This document shows positions 24,450 through 35,342 of a stretch of 64,000 nucleotides of DNA, in pieces. Source of the stretch: Apricaphanius iberus. Lineage: Eukaryota > Chordata > Actinopteri > Cyprinodontiformes > Aphaniidae. A program made the translations under genes and the position numbers. Under the pieces are notes generated by a model. The model was not told where the DNA came from and searched no databases. It was given only the letters and a program-made list of their open reading frames with translations. How positions within the stretch are numbered: the stretch's first letter is position 1; every line of letters begins with the position of its first letter. The stretch is from positions 1,550,001-1,614,000 of the forward strand of contig JAPXFQ010002718.1 in the NCBI GenBank assembly GCA_028564705.1, written 5' to 3'.

Positions 24450-24790
24450 AGGAAGAGTGTGTGTGTGTGTACCTCTTTTTTCTACCCTACTTCGGACCCG
24501 TTTTTGGATATTCTCGAACCTTCTTAGGACTGATGGACCTTGTTAGGACCGAAACCCAGTCCTAATAAGGCGGACTCCCCATTTCAGGGTTAGGGGTAAG
24601 GTTTAGAGGTATGATGTGAATTGGGTTTTAGTTATGCTAAGGGTTAGTTATAGATCAGTAATGGTTAGGGTTAGAAAAAGTGTCAGAGTTAGGCATAAAT
24701 CCAGTTACTAAAATCAATAGAAGTCATTGGATGGTCTTAATATTGGAAGCAATAGAAACTTGTGTGCGTGTGTGTGCGTGTGAATGAGGA
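24450..24790. repeat. Simple and telomere-like degenerate repeats
   Basis: A (GT)n run at 24458-24471 precedes a block containing several GGGTTAGGG-type units (24593-24690: for example CAGGGTTAGGGGTAAG, TGGTTAGGGTTAG). Another GTGTGTGCGTGTG run closes it (24763-24782). The middle has the AGGACCGAAACCCAGTCCTAATAAGG pattern of a dispersed fish intronic repeat. Too short and degenerate to be an interstitial telomere. Confidence 0.45.
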
Positions 24791-25479
24791 GAAGGGAGTG
24801 ACTGCCAGCCAGTTGTTCTCAGACAGGGTGCCAATGGAAACTACACTCTCCATAAATGTGCTTTAACAAAAATTTAAGGTCTGGTGCTAACAATGGAGGA
24901 CATGGTCGACAAGCAGTGTCCATGGGTGTACAATGTTGAGTATAAATTTGCTTGTTTGTGCAAATTAATTGTCAAAGCTCTGTCCTGGTTTCAACCCGTT
25001 TAAAAAACAGCAAAGTTCACAGCATGCGGTCAATGAAACAGCGAGTTCAGTGTTCAATACACATCAAACCAACTCTATTAAACTATATCTAAATAATTTT
25101 AATTGATCTCTGCCCAGACACAAAAAGTGAAAAATAGAACTGCTCTGAGGCGGTTTGCAGCACAACTGGTCCCACAACAGCAGTGATGAAAATCCAGTCC
25201 AACGAGAAAGAAAAAAATAAAAGACTGTGTCCAAATGGGCAAGCTGATGCACTCCAAAAAGTTTCTGATGACATGGTGGTTCCTTTTGCTGGTAATAAGG
25301 CTAAAAGGCTAAACTGCAGGTCTTCTTCAGTGGTCAGTGTCTACCATATTTATTTATTAAATGGACTGATTGCAGTTTGGCCGTTGAAAGATCACTCTTG
25401 GATGCACACACGTGTACGGTGTATGGTGTTGCATGGTGTAGAGGTAGAGCAGCCATCCCATATCTGGTGAAGACAACAA

Positions 25480-25680
25480 CTGATATTTGGTTTGGCCGAA
25501 AGCCAGTAAGGCTAATAGTAGTAGGCCGATATCCGAATAATGTGCAGATAGTTGATTACTTCGCCAATAGTCAACAAGAGGGGCAGATAGTAGAAAACAA
25601 CAGTGGGTTTGGCCGATAGCCAATAATTATTCTACAAAGGCGGATAGTTGATTACTTGGCCAATAGTCATACTGTGAAAG
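25480..25680. repeat. Short degenerate tandem repeat
   Basis: GATAGTTGATTACTTCGCCAATAGTC (25548-25573) and GATAGTTGATTACTTGGCCAATAGTC (25644-25669) are near-identical. Related GGCCGATATCC and GGCCGATAGCC units lie between. This looks like a small diverged duplication or the terminal region of an unidentified transposon. Confidence 0.5.
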
Positions 25681-26074
25681 AGCCAGAAGGCTAAGAAAGA
25701 CTCGGATGTGAAGGTAAATATTAAACTTTATTTTCACTTTATTTTTTTTACAAATCAAAAGTAAATATCCGAATAAAATAAAACAAACTTTTATAATTAT
25801 AGCACTGGTGTTACATAAGTTCCAGGTTTTGTAGCACAGACAGAAAACTTGTAGCATCATCACATAATCTCTAAAAAACGGGTTTTAAGGTCTTCAAGAA
25901 GAGACTGCTCTACATGTTATATTGTTTTGCCTGAAGTGTACTGTTGAGAGAAGGGAACTAGTACAAAATGTACAAGTTAACAAATTGCAACTGGACATCG
26001 AAAGCCTTTCAAGCAAGGTTTCTAGATCTACAAAAAATTGCTGAGGTATGTTAAGAGGACAAAATTAATAGGAA

Positions 26075-26076
<2 letters not shown>

Positions 26077-26147
<71 letters not shown>

Positions 26148-26148
26148 T
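26077..26148. repeat. (AT)n microsatellite followed by T18
   Basis: About 54 bp of pure AT dinucleotides are followed directly by an uninterrupted T tract. The T-rich frames across it are artefacts. Confidence 0.95.
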
Positions 26149-27828
26149 GTCTTCTTAGTACTTTGTAAAAAATATATACATATGTAGGGCATATATAGTA
26201 TAGGGTTAAACATTGCTTGCCATCCACCATTAAACAGAAGTTTATGGCTTATGCTATTATTTTTAGTTTATTGTTAGAAGTTTTAAAACTCCTACACTAC
26301 ATTGCACAGGTATGCATGGAGTGTGGCATGGAGCAGTCCTTTGAGATGGCCGAAATGCCCACAGTTGAAACTGCCTCAACAGCAATGAAAAAAACAGAAA
26401 CAACTAGCTTGTAGTGCAAGTGATACATAAGTATTTTTGTTTTTCTTGTTGCATTCCTTATTTCTTTGCCTTTTTTCTAACTAGAAAAGCTTCAATGCCA
26501 AATATGCTCCAGTTTACTTTTTTTCCAGATAGTTTTATTTATGACTTGAATGCTAAGCGGGGACCACTTCAAAAGTAGAAAAACAGACTTCACGGCAGGG
26601 CTCTCTGGGTAAATAAAACCAAAGCACATGGGCAACAACTCTGTCTCGTTCTTTGCTTGTGCTGCAACTTCTTTTGTCCGGCACATTTGCCGAAGACGAC
26701 AGACGACAATCCAAAAATGGCTAAAATCTGATTCCACTCCATATTTGTTAATGTTTCAGAGAAAAGGAGATGTCCCTGCGTTCAATGCCATCATAAGGTA
26801 AATATGTTGCTTAAAATCTTTGGTTCATTTGACTAAGAGCGATGCGAGTGTGACCAGTTGAAAAAAGAAGTGTTGCAATTTTGTTCCCAGCTAAGCCAAG
26901 TATACTGGACTATCGTGTGAAAATAATTTTACTTTACTATCTACTTCTGCATTTCTTTTGATGGGGGCCTGATGTTTGTTTTTGAGATTGTTCCGGCTAG
27001 TTAATGCTGTCAGATTGGTTCTGTTTAAAATATTTTTTTGACTCAGCAAGTCTGAAATTGATCAGGCCTTTGTGTGGCTTGAAAACTGAATCGATAATGT
27101 GGTTATTGACCATTTAGAGGCAGGTTAGTTTGTCCCCCCCTTAGGAAATTAAAAGAACATTTAAAACCATCCTTTTTTTGTTTATCCAACAGTTTTTGTC
27201 TGATAATGTAATTTGTGCTACCTGAAACAGACGTGTGGCGAGTGCCTTACTAAGGACTGGAGCTGAGTTATGGCTGGCCGGCGGCGACTAGAAGGTGTGA
27301 CTGTCGATTAAACACGTCCCTCCACACTCTCAGTGAGTGTGAGGTGACAGGGATCCATAACAAGAAAGAAAGATGCTGGTTTTTTTATTCAGTCCTGTTC
27401 TCCTCATCAACAGTTACCATGGAAACTAATCAGCCAGACTCTCTCTCTTTCTTCTGACTCCTTTCATCCTCTCTGCCCTAATCACAAGTCACAACCTTTT
27501 CTGTCATTTCAACCCACTCAGCCATCTTGTTCTACTGTTGCTCTCTGTCCTCTCCATTTTACTGTGTCGTTACTTATATCATTAATGGCAGTCCCTCCCT
27601 GTGAGCACTTATGCTTAATATTTAGTATATATTCCAGTCATCCACAGACTCACCAATATTATGTTGTTTGAACACTTCTCTTTTAACATGCACTAATTTG
27701 TATCATATTACCCATCTCTGAAGATATCTGCTACAATGTAGGAGTTCTTATATGTATCCAACCCCCTGTTAAAGTGTCAGGGTAGTCTGATGGACAAGCC
27801 AAGGCTGGCCCAAAGTCTTATGGGGCCG

Positions 27829-28607
27829 TAAAGGAGGGGAGGCACGTTTTTCTCAGACAGACAGACTAATTCTGGGGTACAGTAAACTTATAAAATTACA
27901 ATAAATCGCTCTGTTAGTTCAATAAATGAGATATACTACCTATTTGAAAAAATTACACTCACATGTCCAAACTAAATGCCTTGAAATTAGCTCCATGTCT
28001 TTTTAAGAGCCTTGGACATTCCCCTTTTGACACGTTGTCTTCAACGTCATCACAACATTTTTCTAGTCGCCTGGGCTCAAAGCATTACATTATGGCGCTG
28101 CTTTCTCTCCACCGCTCTTAGCGGCAGTGGTCAGCGGCATCTCGTCAACTCTCTCCCCCGCTCTCAGAAGCAGCATGGCCGGGCACTGCTGGCTGGTGGC
28201 AGTTTATGGGGCTACTCAAAGCAAATAAAAATAAAACCTCCTCTGAGACTTTGAATATTAAAATCTTTACTGAGAACATTTCTGATTTTGGTGCCGTTAC
28301 GGTTATTACACACAGGTGATGGTTGATTACTGTTGACGATCTGCTTTTGTGCTTGGGGAGCGTGGGAGGGAGGGCTATGGACGTGGGCAGTAATCAAAAT
28401 GTAGGGGCGTTGCTGGGAGGTAAGGGCATACCTAGGAGGACTCTGGCGTTCAGCTCTAAAAATGGCAGCCGCCAGAGTTTTAAAAGATTACAAAAAAATA
28501 CATAAATTATCCTAAGAAACACGTTAGGTATGTTTTTAAGGAGGGAATGACATAAGAATGTGATGAAAAGCTTAAAAAAAGTGGATTTTACATCCCACTC
28601 CCCTGTA
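27829..28607 (+). mobile_element. TTAA-type MITE, copy A
   Basis: This block matches the reverse complement of 44968-46153 over both ends and the inner right half. Shared pieces include TTCAATAAATGAGATATACT near 27920, TCAAAATGTAGGGGCGTTG near 28394 and TTAGGTATGTTTTTAAGGAG near 28523. Ends read TAAAGGAGGGGAGGCACG and CATCCCACTCCCCTGTAA, close to inverted TTAAAGGGGAG termini. Copy A is about 400 bp shorter than copy B, as if internally deleted. Coding capacity is not evident. The G15 run just after it (28624-28638) is not part of the repeat. Confidence 0.7.
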
Positions 28608-28639
28608 AGAAGATTTTGACGTGTGGGGGGGGGGGGGGG

Positions 28640-30480
28640 TACTTTCTCTTAATATCCCTACCCACAATAACAGCTTTTCAATCAAGATTTGGTTTAATCT
28701 GGGAAAGTCGGCAGAGTTTATTTATCTGATCGTAAAAATGTATCAGAGGTAACTGTTAATATTATCTGAGACAATATGAAGCTCACACAAAACACAAAGG
28801 TTAAACTAAAGTATCAGATTGTAACAACAGTAACACAACAATTAATCAACAACCAATGAATATTACAAAGCAATGAACATTTGTAGGTTTAGTTTTTATT
28901 ATATAATGAACATACGTTTCCAATTAAAAAGGTACTGTATATACATTTTTATTCCTTTAAATTCATTCGATTTTGATATGGTAATTTTTTGACAGATAAA
29001 AATATAATTTTAATACAAAATTTGATAATAATTAGCTTCAATTAAACTTTGCTAGTTACTACACAAAAATGTAAACAATACAAATTTTTTGAATAACCTA
29101 CATTTAAAACTAAATGAAATGGAGTAATCACATTTTCACACATTTTAATATATGTATTCTCTGTTCAATTTCAGCATTTATGGGGGGCCCCGAATGGGTT
29201 TGGGGGACCCTAAGCAACCGTTAATTTCTTATGCCTTAAGCCAGTTTGGTACAAACTGAGACGATGATAAATGATTTCAAAAAGTTTTACACATATAAAG
29301 TGACATTAATACTAAACAATTTATCGGAAAAAATGTGCAATAACCTGATGGCATGAGTGCACACCATTAAACTAAGACTTTCTGGAGCCAGCTTTTGATT
29401 CAGCTTCAGTGTTAACATGTCTTTTTTTAGTAGGCATCAAGCATCTGGCCCTGGCAATGTTTGCTCATTCTACTTCAGAAAAGTTATCCACATCTACTGG
29501 TTTGAAGGGAAGTCTTTTGGGTTGTAGGTTCTCCTTTATGTGAACCTACAGCTTTTTTTAATCAGTTTTAGTTCTGGACTTTGCTAGATCATTACATAAT
29601 TGTAATTTTTCCAGCAAAAATCATTCATTGCACATCTGTATCGAGCTATAGCAATAATCAAGCCAATACCATAACCACTATAGAAGCCTTTAGCTGAATT
29701 TACAGGTTCAGTAAGGAACATGTTACTGAATGAAGAGTGTTCGACTCTGTGACAGTAGGTGGCAAAATGTGTCCTGTCGCTTTTGCATTCTTCTGGTAGG
29801 CCTAGAGAATCCTACAAATAAGAAACGAATGCTGGTGGCAGTGAGGCACATGAAGTATAAGCAGAATATTTACCGTACAATAAGCAAAGAAACGAACTTC
29901 GTCAACATTGAAGCAGAATACACTTTGTATGTATTTTACTGTTTGTGTAACATGTTGCTGCTGTGTTGTTATGGCTGCGTTTCTATGCTGTGGTCTCGTC
30001 ACTTACTTAGTGGGACCAAGGTGTAAACGTGCATTTCAAAAGTCTGAATTCTGACTAAGGGAATAGTTTGGCTTTCTTTTACCGCTTGTACACCCAGTGA
30101 TTGTGACGTGGCTTTGATGCTTGCTTGGACTTCCTGTGACGTAGAAAAACAATAATTAACCTTCATCTTTAGCCCTATTGACAACTGAAGGTTTTTGGGC
30201 CTAAAAAAAACGGTTCATAACCTGCAAACTTGAACAGAAGCAAACCCCCCGTCCATGATTATGAGCTGCCGCCACCATCTTTTATTGTGAGTATTTCAGT
30301 GTGTTTTCAGTGATATACAATGTTGGACGTTTGGAGAGAAGCTACAAAGGCCTGAATAGGATTTTTATCCTGTATTCAGAAACAATTGAGTATGGGAACT
30401 GCATCAGATTGTTGTCACATGTAGAACTTAACCAGGACTTGCTGGAAGTTCCTATATGCTTCCAGACTTAATTTCCACAC
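28640..30480. other. Non-coding intronic DNA
   Basis: AT-rich, no recognisable gene. GGGGGGCCCCGAATGGG...GGGGGACCCTAAGC at 29180-29215 resembles the end of a dispersed fish repeat. Open frames at 29730-30026 and 29999-30184 show no recognisable domain or splice context. Confidence 0.4.
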
Positions 30481-30989
30481 AGTAACACAAGGCAAGGCAA
30501 GGTAATTTTATTTGCGTAGCACACTTTCATCATAAGGTAATTCAAGGTGCTTTACATGATTTGGTGGTAAAGAAACCAAATATAAATTAAAAGTATGAAA
30601 AGTAAAAACACCAATGGCGTGAAAATTAAAAAGTGAAAACATAAAAAGTTATCATTTGATTTAAAACAGAGATTTAGGAGAAGCATAAAGAGCAAAAAAA
30701 CATTTAGCATTTGATTAAAAAAAAAAATTAGGACTCAAAGGCAACTCTAAAAATTAGAGTTTTAATCTTTGATTTAAGAGAGCCTAACGATTAGGCAGCT
30801 TTCCAGTTGTCTGGAAATTTGTTTCAGATTTAGGGTGCATAGAAGCTGAAAGCTGCTTTTCGATGTTTGGTTCTAATTTTAGGGATGTTTATAAACTACC
30901 ATTGGAGGACCTGAGTTGTCTGCTAGGTTGGTATAGTGACAATAGGTCTTCAACATATTTTGGTGCTAAACCATTTAGTGATTTATAAA

Positions 30990-31340
30990 CTAGTAGGAGC
31001 ATTTAAAGTATATTCTCTGAGCTACAGGGAGCCAGTGTAAGGACTTTAGAACTGGGGCTATGTGCTCTACTTTCCTGGTTCTAGTGAGGAGGCGCGCAGC
31101 AGCGTTCTGGATCAGCTGCAGCTGTCTAACTGACTTTTTAGGTAGACCTATGAGGACGCTGTTGCAGTAATCAATCCGACTAAAGATGAACGCATGAATG
31201 AGTTTTTCAAGGTCCTGTTCTGAGATTAGTCCTTTAATGCTAGAAATGTTCTTCAGGTGATAGAAGGCTGACCTTGTTGTTGCCTTTATGTGACCCTGGA
31301 GGTTCAGCTTTGAGCGCATTACTACACTTAGATTACACAC
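30990..31340 (-). pseudogene. L2-like LINE ORF2 C-terminal segment
   Basis: The open frame includes HAFIFSRIDYCNSVLIGLP, LQLIQNAAARLLTRT and APVLKSLHWLPVAQRI, the highly conserved end of L2/CR1-type reverse transcriptase proteins. It lacks the endonuclease and most of the RT domain, so it cannot act alone. The same motif occurs on the + strand at 62960-63065. Confidence 0.9.
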
Positions 31341-31632
31341 CTGATCAGTAGTTTCTATCTAAATTATATGAAGCTGTGTCCTGACTCTTGATCATTCCTC
31401 TTTAGGTCCAAAAATTATTATTTCAGTTTTGTTTTGTTTAGCTGGAGAAAGTCATGGGACATCCAGCTATTAATTTTTTCAATGCATTCATTTAGGATAG
31501 GATCAAAGTCGCCTGGTGACATTATACTCTATAGCTGAGTGTCATCTGCATAGTCATGTTAGCCATTGTTGTTGACTGTTATAATCTGGGTTAGTGAGAC
31601 CATGTAGCTATTGAACAGAAGGGGTCCCAAGA

Positions 31633-32010
31633 TGGAGCCCAGGGGGACCCCACATGTGATTTCTGTTTGTTCTGATTAGAAATTGTCTATTGACAGAAAT
31701 AATTTCCTGTTGTTCAGGTAATACTCAAACCATTGAAGTGCTGTATCAGAGAGTCCGACCCAGCGCTCCAGGTGTTCCAGTATATTTTATGATCAACAGT
31801 GTCAAACACTGCACTGAAGTCCAACAGAACCAGAACTGTGGTCCTACTACAGTCTTTAATATATAGAGCCCAGGGGGACCCCACGTGATTTCTGTTTGTT
31901 CTGATTAGAAATTGTCTATTGACACAAAGAATTTCCTGTTGTTCAGGTAATACTCAAACCATGAAGTACTGTGTCAGAGAGTCCGACCCAGCGCTCCAGG
32001 TGTTCCAGTA
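31633..32010 (-). repeat. Internal direct duplication within the LINE RT region
   Basis: 31633-31781 and 31863-32010 share GAGCCCAGGGGGACCCCAC, GAAATTGTCTATTGACA and CCGACCCAGCGCTCCAGG in the same order. They differ by a few substitutions and a 2-bp gap (CACATGTGATTT versus CACGTGATTT). An 80-bp stretch of the same RT gene lies between. A local duplication of about 230 bp after insertion explains it best. Confidence 0.85.
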
Positions 32011-32743
32011 GAACTGTGGTTCTGATTCTGTGTCATTGAAAACTTTGATGAGGGCAGTCTCAGTGCTGTGATGAGCACGAAAACTAAACTGAAAATTATC
32101 AAATTATGGCTTTAATCTTCTCGATGCTTTTAAAAAGTATCATCCATGCTAAGTATTAATTTGGGGTTATAAAAATAAACTGAAGAGCTGCAGGTGACAC
32201 GCCTTGATGCAGTAGCGGGCCTGATATAAAAAAAGAATTTTCAATGAGTGCCAGCGCATCTATTGTGCAGAATTATGCTGGGACACTGCGGCATATTTGT
32301 TCTTAACACATGCACCAATACGTGCAATTGCTACAATTTGAAGACATAGATATAAACATAATTGTTAATTGCAACATAATTTTAATCAAATTGTTTTTAT
32401 TTTCAGTTCCTATAGGCGGGACGGGGGAGAAGTTTGTGTGTTGGTTATGTTTGTCTGTGTTTTCAATGCTCTACAAGTCTGAAAATGGGGCTTAAATTAA
32501 AAATCTTGGTCTCCCTCCTGCTGCGCTGTCAGTTCCTCCGTGTCCAAAAAGTGCGTAAGCAAGATACTTTGTGATCTTAAAGTTATGCACATTTTTACGC
32601 CTGTTTTTTTTTTCTATAAATCCCAAACTTCGTATAATGGTGCTTATGTAGTTTTCAGACCCTGTTTTGTGTATAAGTAAGCTTCATAAATGAGACCCCT
32701 GGTGGATGAGGGGTCTTGAGTTAGGATCTGGAAACCTTTTACA

Positions 32744-33268
32744 TTAGACATCAGTCATTACCAGTGGTGGGAAGGGAGAATCAATACCAACAGACTTCTG
32801 ATTTAATGAGAGTCTTGTAGTTTGTTGAGTACCTTTTATTATCTGTTCTTTAAATTTTCTGGGAGAGATCCAGTGGTGACCCAAAAGAGGCTGATCTGCG
32901 GATTGATCCCTCCGCTTTAAGCTATAATCAGTCTTTTTGTGAGTTGGGGATGTATTTTGCTTGCTATCTGATAGTGTAGTGTGTATGTTATCAGAGGGCT
33001 GAGAGCAGCTGGAAGCACCATCTGATTGTGCGCTATTAGCTCGCTGAAAGGAGCTGAAGGCACCGTCCTTCGGGTCTTGTTGTTTTTGGGAACTCAGTGC
33101 ACTGTTGTTCAGATGAACAAAAATATTTGCCACTATCAGTTTATTTCGAGCTCTGTTGAGATAGCGCTGATTTTCTTTGAATGGATAAGTTGAATAGATA
33201 TGGTAGGGCTGAGCGATATAAAAAAAAAGCATATCGATAAAGGGCATAGTCATATTGATCGAAATCAA
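32744..33268 (-). other. Unidentified 174-codon open frame
   Basis: One of the longest open frames outside recognised transposon genes. The middle and end are rich in S, Q, K, N and D (for example SSFQRANSAQSDGASSCSQ), suggesting a disordered segment. The C-terminal part reads HHWISPRKFKEQIIKGTQQ. I recognise no domain. The first 25 codons overlap a hAT-like terminus at 33203-33240, so the natural start is probably later, or the frame begins as an exon near 33195. The stop is followed by GGGGTCTCATTTATGAAGC, a phrase common in fish repeats, so the whole may be part of an unnamed transposon. Confidence 0.25.
33205..33260 (+). repeat. hAT-like terminus
   Basis: TAGGGCTGAGCGATATA and the following ATCGATA-rich sequence have the look of hAT-type ends. 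The inverted partner could be TATCGACCAGCCCTA at 44741-44755, which would make the DIRS element and much else a later insertion inside it. An 8-bp target duplication is not clear. Confidence 0.4.
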
Positions 33269-33554
33269 TAATTATCAATAACTATCACAAAATGTAGAAA
33301 AGGTATTTTAAGTACCTCCCTGTTAATGTAGTTATTTTTCAATTAAAATTTTTTACCTAAGAATTAAATTAAGTAATTCAGAAACACATCTTGTGACCAG
33401 GGAGAGGGACGTCTTAAGCTAATACCCCCGAGACCCAACCCTGGATAAGCGGAAGAATATGGATGGATGGATCTTTTATCATAACTAAGTTTCTAAGACA
33501 AAAAGAAATCAAGAGACCTGAGTAAATACAAACAAAAGTAATTTTATTAGCCAT

Positions 33555-33960
33555 TGTGTGTGTGTGTATATATATATCCACCGTCAGTTGTGTTTGTAAA
33601 AATGTTCTTCCCTTCCAAGGACCGGGTGGTGTCATGTTTTGAAGGTTAGACTCAGGCACAGACAGGCAGGTTCTTGGTAAAGGCATGTTTTAATGGTGAA
33701 AATAGTAGCAAGTGCACTTACAATGGAGCAAGGAAGGCAGGGTGACAGAAGACTAGACTCAGGGGAGCGACGAGACGAACTGGCAACAAGCTGCTGAGAC
33801 GCAGGGGTATTTAAAGGGTAGGTCAACAATAGGAAGACAAAACAGGACACAGCTGATGACAATTTGACAAACCGACAGGCTGAGATGAGGAGGATTTGGA
33901 AAACACAAACAGGGTGGAAGGAGTCAAAAAGTCACATCATGACAGGTGGAGGACGGGGGT
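33555..33960. repeat. Dispersed fish repeat, family not assigned
   Basis: After a short GT/AT microsatellite (33555-33577) comes sequence of a familiar fish repeat type: TCAGGCACAGACAGGCAGG, GGCATGTTTTAATGGTG, CAGGGGTATTTAAAGGG, ACAGGACACAGCTGATGAC, and ending near TCACATCATGACAGG. A similar A-rich, strand-biased organisation (TGTCACGATTGTGAGG ... CAGGTGAAGG) occurs at 50088-50640. Coding frames within it lack recognisable domains. Confidence 0.45.
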
Positions 33961-34328
33961 GACATTTTGAAAGCCACATATGTTGTTAGCAGCGCGAGTT
34001 GTGCGACCTGGGTAAGTTTCCCGTGTTCTCTCATTACAGTGATTCGTAGCGAGCCAGGGGAGGGGAGTCCCGCTTAAGATAACTGACCATAGTATTTTAT
34101 TTGGTTTATTATTGCTACGTTTAATGTTTTAGTTCGTCGAGGATAGTTTCAAAATGGGACGCAACATTTACCTGAAATACTGAAAAAGAAGATTTACGGG
34201 ACAACTTCCTCCATGCCAGGGTTGCAACTACCTACTTTCTGAGGGGTATGCAGACGCATCACCGGCGCCTTTTACTTTTTTATTTAAAACTCCACCCTTA
34301 TTTCCAATTCTTCAGATCAAGCCTGGTT

Positions 34329-34486
34329 CTATTTCATCCCTACTGACCGCCAGAGGCAGTGCCTTAAGCACTGAATGATCCATCGCGCGCATGCACAGGT
34401 CGAGTGTTTATACCAACAACGTCAAGTGTGACCCCTGATGACCACGGAGACCCTATATCTTGCGGTCACATCAGAGGATCTGTTCC
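34329..34486 (+). repeat. Left inverted terminal repeat of the DIRS element
   Basis: 34360-34486 matches the reverse complement of 43686-43806 (TGCCTTAAGCACTGAATGATCC, GGTCGAGTGTTTATACCAAC, ACATCAGAGGATCTGTTCC blocks). 34329-34378 matches the reverse complement of the internal complementary region. Confidence 0.92.
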
Positions 34487-35105
34487 TTTTCATCTTCTCA
34501 CTTCGTAGGTAGCATTGCCGCACTAGCTAAGACTAGAATCTTGCTGAAAGCACCTTTTTTTTTAATTATTATTCGTAGCTGGTGGCCTTGTGACTTTCTG
34601 TCAGAGCTGTGAGCTGCTCGCCCTTCAGAGGCCGCAACGGACCCCACCGGGAGGTTTGTAACTCATGCTTCTGCGTGTTTCCTCTGTTTCACATAGCTGG
34701 TTTTTTGTATGACTGTCTGTGCAGGCAGTGTGCTCGCTCCTTCTCCCAACATCGTGCAGCTGAATATCGTGTGCATGTCGATGCCTTTTTCTTTTTTGGT
34801 GACTGCTGTGTTTTCGCTCCCTCTCCCGGCATCTACTGCATGTGTTTCATTTCGTTGGGATAGCTTACCCTTGGCTGGTGAGGGTAGTGCTCTTGCTCCC
34901 TGTCCCAGCATACATACTTTGGGACAAGTTTCTTGCAACATTTGCAGGTGAAGGTGTGTTTTTGCTCTGTCTCTTGGCATCTGTACTGCACTTAGCGCCT
35001 CGTTTGTGAGTGTAATAATTAGCCTTGACTGTTGAGGACAGTGCTTTCGCTTTCCCAGTCTCTGTCAATCCTCCATTATTTTTTGTAATTTCTCTAGTTG
35101 TCAGC

Positions 35106-35184
35106 ATGGATAGCAACCACTCCTGCTCATCCTGTATGGCTCCTCTGCAGCTTGAGGATGGCCATGATTTATGTCCCTCATGCC
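35106..35184 (+). pseudogene. DIRS gag-like ORF, 5' part (split by Gypsy-2)
   Basis: The ATG at 35106 opens a Cys/His-rich start (SCSSCM, DGHDLCPSC) typical of DIRS ORF1 proteins. The frame is interrupted by the Gypsy-2 LTR at 35185 and resumes after the target duplication at 38335-38339 with HLKEGFSDDSCMNC in the same frame. Function in the element would be nucleic-acid packaging; this copy is dead. Confidence 0.8.
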
Positions 35185-35333
35185 TGTGGTGTACAACTGT
35201 GCGCGACCTTTTAGCAGGGTCGCCACAGTGTGACGTCACTCCAGCGACATGAGCCTGGTGTTAAGAATGCTGCAGTCCTATAATAAAAGCTAGCCTAATA
35301 ATACAGTCGTGGTCCGTGTATTCTCTGGACATA
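35185..35333 (+). repeat. 5' LTR of Gypsy-2
   Basis: Starts TGTGGTGTACAACTG and ends TTCTCTGGACATA. It contains a perfect CRE-like palindrome TGACGTCA (35231-35238) and an AATAAA-type signal (CTATAATAAAAG, 35277-35288). Confidence 0.93.
35231..35238. promoter_or_regulatory. CRE-like TGACGTCA site in the Gypsy-2 LTR
   Basis: The 8-bp palindrome is conserved in both LTRs (second copy 38232-38239). In vertebrates this is the full CREB/ATF site, so it could drive LTR transcription. Only the sequence match is seen here. Confidence 0.5.
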
Positions 35334-35342
35334 ATATTGGCG

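Larger units (their letters stand above)
30485..32105 (-). mobile_element. 5'-truncated L2-like LINE, minus strand
   Basis: Read on the minus strand, a reverse transcriptase remnant leads into an intact-looking C-terminal segment (30990-31340) and then an untranslated tail. The tail ends GCAAATAAAATTACCTTGCC at about 30520-30495 with a CTTGC-type simple repeat. Short A+T-rich 3' UTR, a repeated-pentamer end and 5' truncation are all usual for L2-type LINEs in fish. The RT core has the YADD active site (codons at 31541-31552) in the context DYADDTQL, but stops and shifts break the frame. A 150-bp segment of the RT region is duplicated (31633-31781 and 31863-32010). Confidence 0.88.

Noticed and set aside
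24593..24690. Interstitial telomere array
   Set aside because: Only a few degenerate GGGTTAGGG units mixed with unrelated sequence; more like a known type of intronic repeat.
26028..26213. Minus-strand frame with (YI)n repeat
   Set aside because: Translation of the (AT)n microsatellite and adjoining poly-T.
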